Under the pieces are notes generated by a model. That model searched no databases. It was given only the letters and a program-made list of their open reading frames with translations, and was not told the DNA's origin. A stretch of DNA of 64,000 nucleotides from Streptomyces ochraceiscleroticus. Its GTDB lineage: Bacteria > Actinomycetota > Actinomycetes > Streptomycetales > Streptomycetaceae. The stretch is taken from contig NZ_JOAX01000020.1 in assembly GCF_000720485.1 (NCBI RefSeq), positions 124,001 through 188,000 on the forward strand. The letters are read 5' to 3'. Both the position numbers and the translations under genes were made by a program. Below, one piece after another: positions 60,216 to 64,000 of the stretch; the stretch's first letter is position 1; each line of letters begins with the position of its first letter.

Positions 60216-61661
60216 CTAATGCCCCACATTGACGAATGCGAAGTTGAAGATGAAGACCACCGAGAGGATCCACATGAGCGGACCCGGCTCGCGCCACTTG
60301 CCCTGCGCGAGCTTGATCGCGCAGTACGAGATGACGCCGGCGGCGACGCCGTTGACGATCGAGTACGTGAACGGCATGAGGACCACGGTCAGGAAGACCG
60401 GGATCGCGACGGAACGGTCCTTCCAGTCCACGTGCCGTGCGTTCTGCATCATCATCGAACCGATGACGACCAGCGCGGCGGACGCGACCTGGGCGGGGAC
60501 GATCTCGGCCAGCGGAGTGAAGAGCAGCGCCAGGCCGAAGAGCAGGCCGGTGACGGTGGCCGACAGGCCCGTACGGGCGCCCTCGCCGACGCCGCTGGCG
60601 GACTCGATGAAGACGGTCTGGCCGGAGGCGCCGGAGACGCCGCCGATCGCGCCGCCCGCGCCGTCGATGAGCAGGGCCTTGTTCAGGCCCGGCATCCGGC
60701 CGAGGTGGTCGGCGAGCTTGGCCTCCTGGCCGACGGCGATGATCGTGGCCATGGCGTCGAAGAAGCCCGCCAGGACCAGGGTGAAGACGACCATGCCGAC
60801 GGTGGCGGCGCCCAGTTCGGCGAAGCCGCCGAACTCGACCTTGCCGAGCAGTCCGAAGTCCGGGGTGGAGACCAGGGTGTCGGGGAGCTTGGGGGTCGCC
60901 AGGCCCCACTGCTTGTCGCCGAGCCCGTTGACCGCGGTGACGATCAGCGAGAAGACGGTGCCGACGGCGATGCCGATGAGGATCGCGCCGGGCACGTTGC
61001 GCGCCAGCAGCATGAAGATGACGAGCAGGGTGATGCAGAAGGCGAGGACCGGCCAGCCGGAGAGGTGGCCGCCGACGCCGAGGGTGACCGGCGCCGAGGC
61101 GTTGCCGATGCCGACGAAACCGGCCTTGACCAGGCCGATCATGGTGACGAAGAGGCCGATGCCGATGGTGATCGCGTGCTTGAGCGCGAGGGGGATCGCG
61201 TTCATGATCTTCTCGCGGAGGCCGCTGATCACCAGCAGCATGATCACGACACCGTAGATCACACACATGCCCATGGCCTGCGGCCAGGTCATGTCGCTGA
61301 TCACCTGGGTGCCGAGCACGCCGGAGACGCTCAGGCCGGCGGCGAGCGCCAGCGGCACCTTGCCGACGAGACCCATCAGCAGCGTGGCCAGCGCCGCCGC
61401 GAAGGCCGTCGCCGTGATCACCGCGCTGGGCGAGAGGGTGCCGCCGACCGCGTCCTTGCCGCTGAGCAGGACGGGGTTGAGCAGAAGGATGTACGCCATC
61501 GCCATGAAGGTGGTGATGCCGCCGCGCAGCTCCCGGCCGAGGGTCGAGCCGCGTTCGGATATGTGGAAGTACCGGTCGAGCCACGACCGGCCGGCGGGCT
61601 GGCGCGTACCCGCGCCGGCGTCCTCCGCCGTGGTCGTCGGCTCAATGGTGGGCTGGGTCAT
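60216..61661 (-). CDS. AzgA-type guanine/hypoxanthine permease
   Basis: 481 aa from ATG 61661, GGGAGA upstream. The AzgA/PbuG branch of NCS2 is shown by SWLDRYFHISERGSTLGREL, RGGITTFMAMAYILLLNPVL, GFFDAMATIIAVGQEA and GASGQTVFIESASGVGEGAR. It imports guanine, hypoxanthine or adenine by proton symport. Position between xdhC and the XDH subunit fits feeding hypoxanthine to xanthine dehydrogenase. A 229-bp gap with a strong terminator separates it from XDH, so it is probably a separate transcript. Confidence 0.93.
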   Translation of the reverse strand: MTQPTIEPTTTAEDAGAGTRQPAGRSWLDRYFHISERGSTLGRELRGGITTFMAMAYILLLNPVLLSGKDAVGGTLSPSAVITATAFAAALATLLMGLVGKVPLALAAGLSVSGVLGTQVISDMTWPQAMGMCVIYGVVIMLLVISGLREKIMNAIPLALKHAITIGIGLFVTMIGLVKAGFVGIGNASAPVTLGVGGHLSGWPVLAFCITLLVIFMLLARNVPGAILIGIAVGTVFSLIVTAVNGLGDKQWGLATPKLPDTLVSTPDFGLLGKVEFGGFAELGAATVGMVVFTLVLAGFFDAMATIIAVGQEAKLADHLGRMPGLNKALLIDGAGGAIGGVSGASGQTVFIESASGVGEGARTGLSATVTGLLFGLALLFTPLAEIVPAQVASAALVVIGSMMMQNARHVDWKDRSVAIPVFLTVVLMPFTYSIVNGVAAGVISYCAIKLAQGKWREPGPLMWILSVVFIFNFAFVNVGH

Positions 61662-61825
61662 GGTGCCTATCTCCCAAGGTTCATAGGGGCACTCACAAGA
61701 GGGGGGAATGTGAGATTTGGGATGGAACGGGCCGCACGACCCGGGGGACGGCCCGAGACGAACGTTTTTCAGCCAGGTGCGGCGCCGAGGACGGATCCTA
61801 GGAGCCCGGGCTGACGTGGGGGAAA

Positions 61826-61888
61826 CTCCGGGCGGTACGAACCGCAGGAGGACGGACAGGACACCCCAAATGTCCGCACCGCCCGGAG
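61826..61888 (-). terminator. Large hairpin after the XDH gene
   Basis: CTCCGGGCGGT (61826-61836) pairs perfectly with ACCGCCCGGAG (61878-61888); an inner CGGACA/TGTCCG pairing lies within the long loop. It directly follows the XDH stop codon at 61891. Confidence 0.8.
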
Positions 61889-61890
61889 GC

Positions 61891-64000
61891 TCACGTGCCG
61901 GTGAGGTGTTCCGGACGCACCGGCGTCTTCGTGAGTGCCAGACCTGTTGCCGCCCGGATTGCGGAGAGGACAGCCGGGGTCGACGACAGAGTCGGCGCCT
62001 CACCGATGCCACGCAGCCCGTAAGGCGCGTGCTCATCGGCAAGTTCGAGGACATCCACCGGAATGGTGGGGGTGTCCAAAATCGTGGGGATCAGATAGTC
62101 GGTGAAGGAGGGGTTGCGTACCTTCGCGGTCTTGGGGTCGACGATGATCTCCTCCATGACCGCCACGCCCAGGCCCTGGGTGGTGCCACCCTGGATCTGG
62201 CCGACGACGGACAGCGGGTTGAGCGCCTTGCCGACGTCCTGCGCGCAGGCCAGCTCGATGACCTTGACCAGGCCGAGCTCGGTGTCGACCTCGACGACCG
62301 CGCGGTGCGCCGCGAAGGAGTACTGCACGTGGCCGTTGCCCTGGCCGGTCTCCAGGTCGAACGCCTCGGTGGGGCGGTGCCGCCACTCCAGCTCGACCTC
62401 GACCGACTCCTCGCCGAGCACGTCCACGATGTCGGCGAGCACCTCGCCGCCGTCGGTGACGACCTTGCCGCCCTCCAGGAGCAGCTCGGCCGTGGCCCAC
62501 GCCGGGTGGTACGTACCGAACTTGAGCCGGCCCTTCTGCAGGACCTGCTCGCGCACCGCCTCGCAGCTGTTCTTCACCGCGCCGCCGGTGACATAGGTCT
62601 GCCGGGACGCCGAGGTGGAGCCGGCCGAGCCGACCTGGGTGTCCGCCGGGTGGATGGTGACCTGCTGGACGCCCAGCTCGGTACGGGCGATCTGCGCGTG
62701 GACGGTCACGCCGCCCTGGCCGACCTCGGCCATCGCGGTGTGCACGGTCGCGACCGGCTCGCCGTTGATGACCTCCATGCGGACGCGCGCGGTGGAGTAG
62801 TCGTCGAAGCCCTCGGAGAAGCCGACGTTCTTGATGCCGACGGCGTAGCCAATGCCGCGGACGACGCCCTCACCGTGGGTGGTGTTGGACAGGCCGCCGG
62901 GCAGCGCGCGGACGTCGGCGCCCTCGGTGGTCTCCCACTGGTTCTCCGGCGGCAGCGGCATGGCCTTCACGCGGCGCAGCAGCTCGGCGACCGGCGCGGG
63001 CGAGTCGACGACCTGCCCGGTCGGCAGCAGGGTGCCCTGCTCCATGGCGTTGCGCTGGCGCAGCTCGACGGGGTCCATGCCGAGCGCCTTGGCCAGCTTG
63101 TCCATCTGCGCCTCGTACGCGAAGCACGCCTGGACCGCGCCGAAGCCGCGCATGGCGCCGCAGGGCGGGTTGTTCGTGTAGAGCGCGATGGCCTCGATGT
63201 CCACGTCGTCGACGACGTACGGGCCGACGGCGAGCGAGGAGGCGTTGCCGACCACGGCCGGGGAGGCGGAGGCGTAGGCGCCGCCGTCCAGCACGATGCG
63301 GCACTTCAGGTGGGTGAGCTTGCCGTCCTTGGTGGCGCCGTGCTCGTACCAGAGCTTGGCCGGGTGCCGGTGGACGTGGCCGAAGAAGGACTCGAACCGG
63401 TTGTAGACGATCTTGACGGGCTTGCCGGTACGGAGCGCCAGCAGACAGCCGTGGATCTGCATCGACAGGTCCTCGCGGCCGCCGAAGGCACCGCCGACGC
63501 CGGAGAGCGTCATACGCACCTTCTCCGGCGGCAGGCCGAGGACCGGCGCGATCTGCCGCAGGTCCGAGTGCAGCCACTGGGTCGCGACGTACAGGTCGAC
63601 GCCGCCGTCCTCGGCCGGCACCGCGAGGCCGGACTCCGGGCCGAGGAACGCCTGGTCCTGCATGCCGAAGTCGTACTCGCCGGTGACGATCACGTCCGCG
63701 CGCTTGGCGGCCTCGTCGGCGTTGCCGCGGACGATCGGCTGGCGGTGGACGATGTTCGGGTGCGGTACGTGGCCCGCGTGGTGGTCCTTGCGGCCCGGGT
63801 GGAGCAGCGGCGCGTCCTCGGCGGTGGCGCTGGCCTCGTCGGTGACGACCGGCAGCTCCGCGTAGACGATCTTGATCTTGGCGGCGGCCCGGCGGGCGGT
63901 CTCCGGGTGGTCGGCGGCGACCAGCGCCACCGGCTCCCCGTGGTGCCGCACCCGGCCGTTGGCCAGTACCGGGGTGTCCTGGATCTCCAGGCCGTAGTTC
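61891..64000 (-). CDS. xdhB: Xanthine dehydrogenase, molybdopterin-binding subunit (5' end outside window)
   Basis: At least 703 residues, open to the window edge; the first visible residues NYGLEIQDTPVLANGRVRHH show the start lies further on. Molybdenum-cofactor motifs are present: SGVGGAFGGREDLSMQIH, PPCGAMRGFGAVQACFAYE (substrate Arg), VEVGQGGVTVHAQI-type segment, and the terminal YGLRGIGEAP with the catalytic Glu. It oxidises hypoxanthine and xanthine to urate. The 2Fe-2S and FAD subunits are expected just beyond the window on the same strand. Confidence 0.95.
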   Translation of the reverse strand, partial: NYGLEIQDTPVLANGRVRHHGEPVALVAADHPETARRAAAKIKIVYAELPVVTDEASATAEDAPLLHPGRKDHHAGHVPHPNIVHRQPIVRGNADEAAKRADVIVTGEYDFGMQDQAFLGPESGLAVPAEDGGVDLYVATQWLHSDLRQIAPVLGLPPEKVRMTLSGVGGAFGGREDLSMQIHGCLLALRTGKPVKIVYNRFESFFGHVHRHPAKLWYEHGATKDGKLTHLKCRIVLDGGAYASASPAVVGNASSLAVGPYVVDDVDIEAIALYTNNPPCGAMRGFGAVQACFAYEAQMDKLAKALGMDPVELRQRNAMEQGTLLPTGQVVDSPAPVAELLRRVKAMPLPPENQWETTEGADVRALPGGLSNTTHGEGVVRGIGYAVGIKNVGFSEGFDDYSTARVRMEVINGEPVATVHTAMAEVGQGGVTVHAQIARTELGVQQVTIHPADTQVGSAGSTSASRQTYVTGGAVKNSCEAVREQVLQKGRLKFGTYHPAWATAELLLEGGKVVTDGGEVLADIVDVLGEESVEVELEWRHRPTEAFDLETGQGNGHVQYSFAAHRAVVEVDTELGLVKVIELACAQDVGKALNPLSVVGQIQGGTTQGLGVAVMEEIIVDPKTAKVRNPSFTDYLIPTILDTPTIPVDVLELADEHAPYGLRGIGEAPTLSSTPAVLSAIRAATGLALTKTPVRPEHLTGT

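Noticed and set aside
60012..61814. 600-codon plus-strand frame over xdhC and the AzgA permease
   Set aside because: Antisense shadow with repetitive Asp/Glu/Gly/Arg composition and no ribosome-binding site of note.

Overview
The window is high-G+C actinobacterial chromosome, almost certainly Streptomyces. The signs are strong G/C bias at third codon positions, frequent GTG starts, 4-bp ATGA/GTGA overlaps inside operons, a gvpO-A-F-G-Y-Z-J-L-S-K gas vesicle cluster in the order known from streptomycetes, a GH46 chitosanase, and many SpoIIE-phosphatase, XRE-cupin and STAND proteins. No rRNA, tRNA, insertion sequence, prophage or CRISPR array was seen. Both edges cut a gene: a secreted protein at base 1 and the xanthine dehydrogenase molybdopterin subunit at base 64000.

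Layout. 1-5.8 kb: an XRE-cupin regulator with a small membrane protein, then an exopolysaccharide-type pair (a GT2 synthase fused to degenerate receiver and GGDEF domains, plus an acyltransferase), then a TenA-like protein. 5.8-14.3 kb: ureide catabolism (allantoinase, NCS1 permease, Asp/Glu/hydantoin racemase-family protein) divergent from an IclR regulator (AllR type), then a molybdenum-cofactor cytidylyltransferase-like protein and malate synthase. 14.3-19.5 kb: a membrane-anchored STAND NTPase with a WD40 propeller, and a secreted chitosanase. 19.5-32.5 kb: the purine block on the minus strand (OHCU decarboxylase, HIU hydrolase, uricase, NCS2 permease, 8-oxoguanine/guanine-type deaminase, two more NCS2 permeases), a small HTH operon, then on the plus strand a truncated hydroxypyruvate isomerase, a glyoxylate-carboligase-like gene without its ThDP/Mg motif, and catalase. 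33-41 kb: a zinc-ribbon protein and a six-gene hydroxyproline catabolic operon with its XRE-cupin regulator. 41-48.9 kb: SDR, MmcQ/YjbR protein, TetR + MBL hydrolase, acyl-CoA ligase, an NB-ARC/TPR regulator without HTH, an esterase. 49-54.2 kb: gas vesicle operon. 54.2-64 kb: acyl-CoA ligase, GAF-LuxR regulator, PAS-GAF-PP2C phosphatase, a 56-aa protein, XdhC, an AzgA-type purine permease and XDH.

How the genes work together. Purines are imported (three NCS2 permeases in a row, one AzgA-type, one NCS1), deaminated and oxidised by molybdenum XDH (XdhC and the MocA-like protein mature it), then carried from urate through HIU and OHCU to allantoin and allantoate. Glyoxylate made downstream can be condensed to malate by malate synthase. 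Catalase can remove the H2O2 that uricase makes. Two families of short inverted repeats lie in front of allantoinase, malate synthase, the uricase operon, catalase and hydroxypyruvate isomerase, which suggests one regulon, probably under the IclR protein. No allantoicase or ureidoglycolate lyase is in the window, and the hydroxypyruvate isomerase/glyoxylate carboligase branch looks damaged.

Candidates for something new, in order of interest: the two-motif purine/glyoxylate operator network; the damaged Hyi/Gcl-like junction; the two-helix membrane-anchored STAND-WD40 protein; the polysaccharide synthase with dead signalling domains; the oppositely charged GvpY and GvpZ tails; and the paired 18-bp operators overlapping the racemase stop codon.
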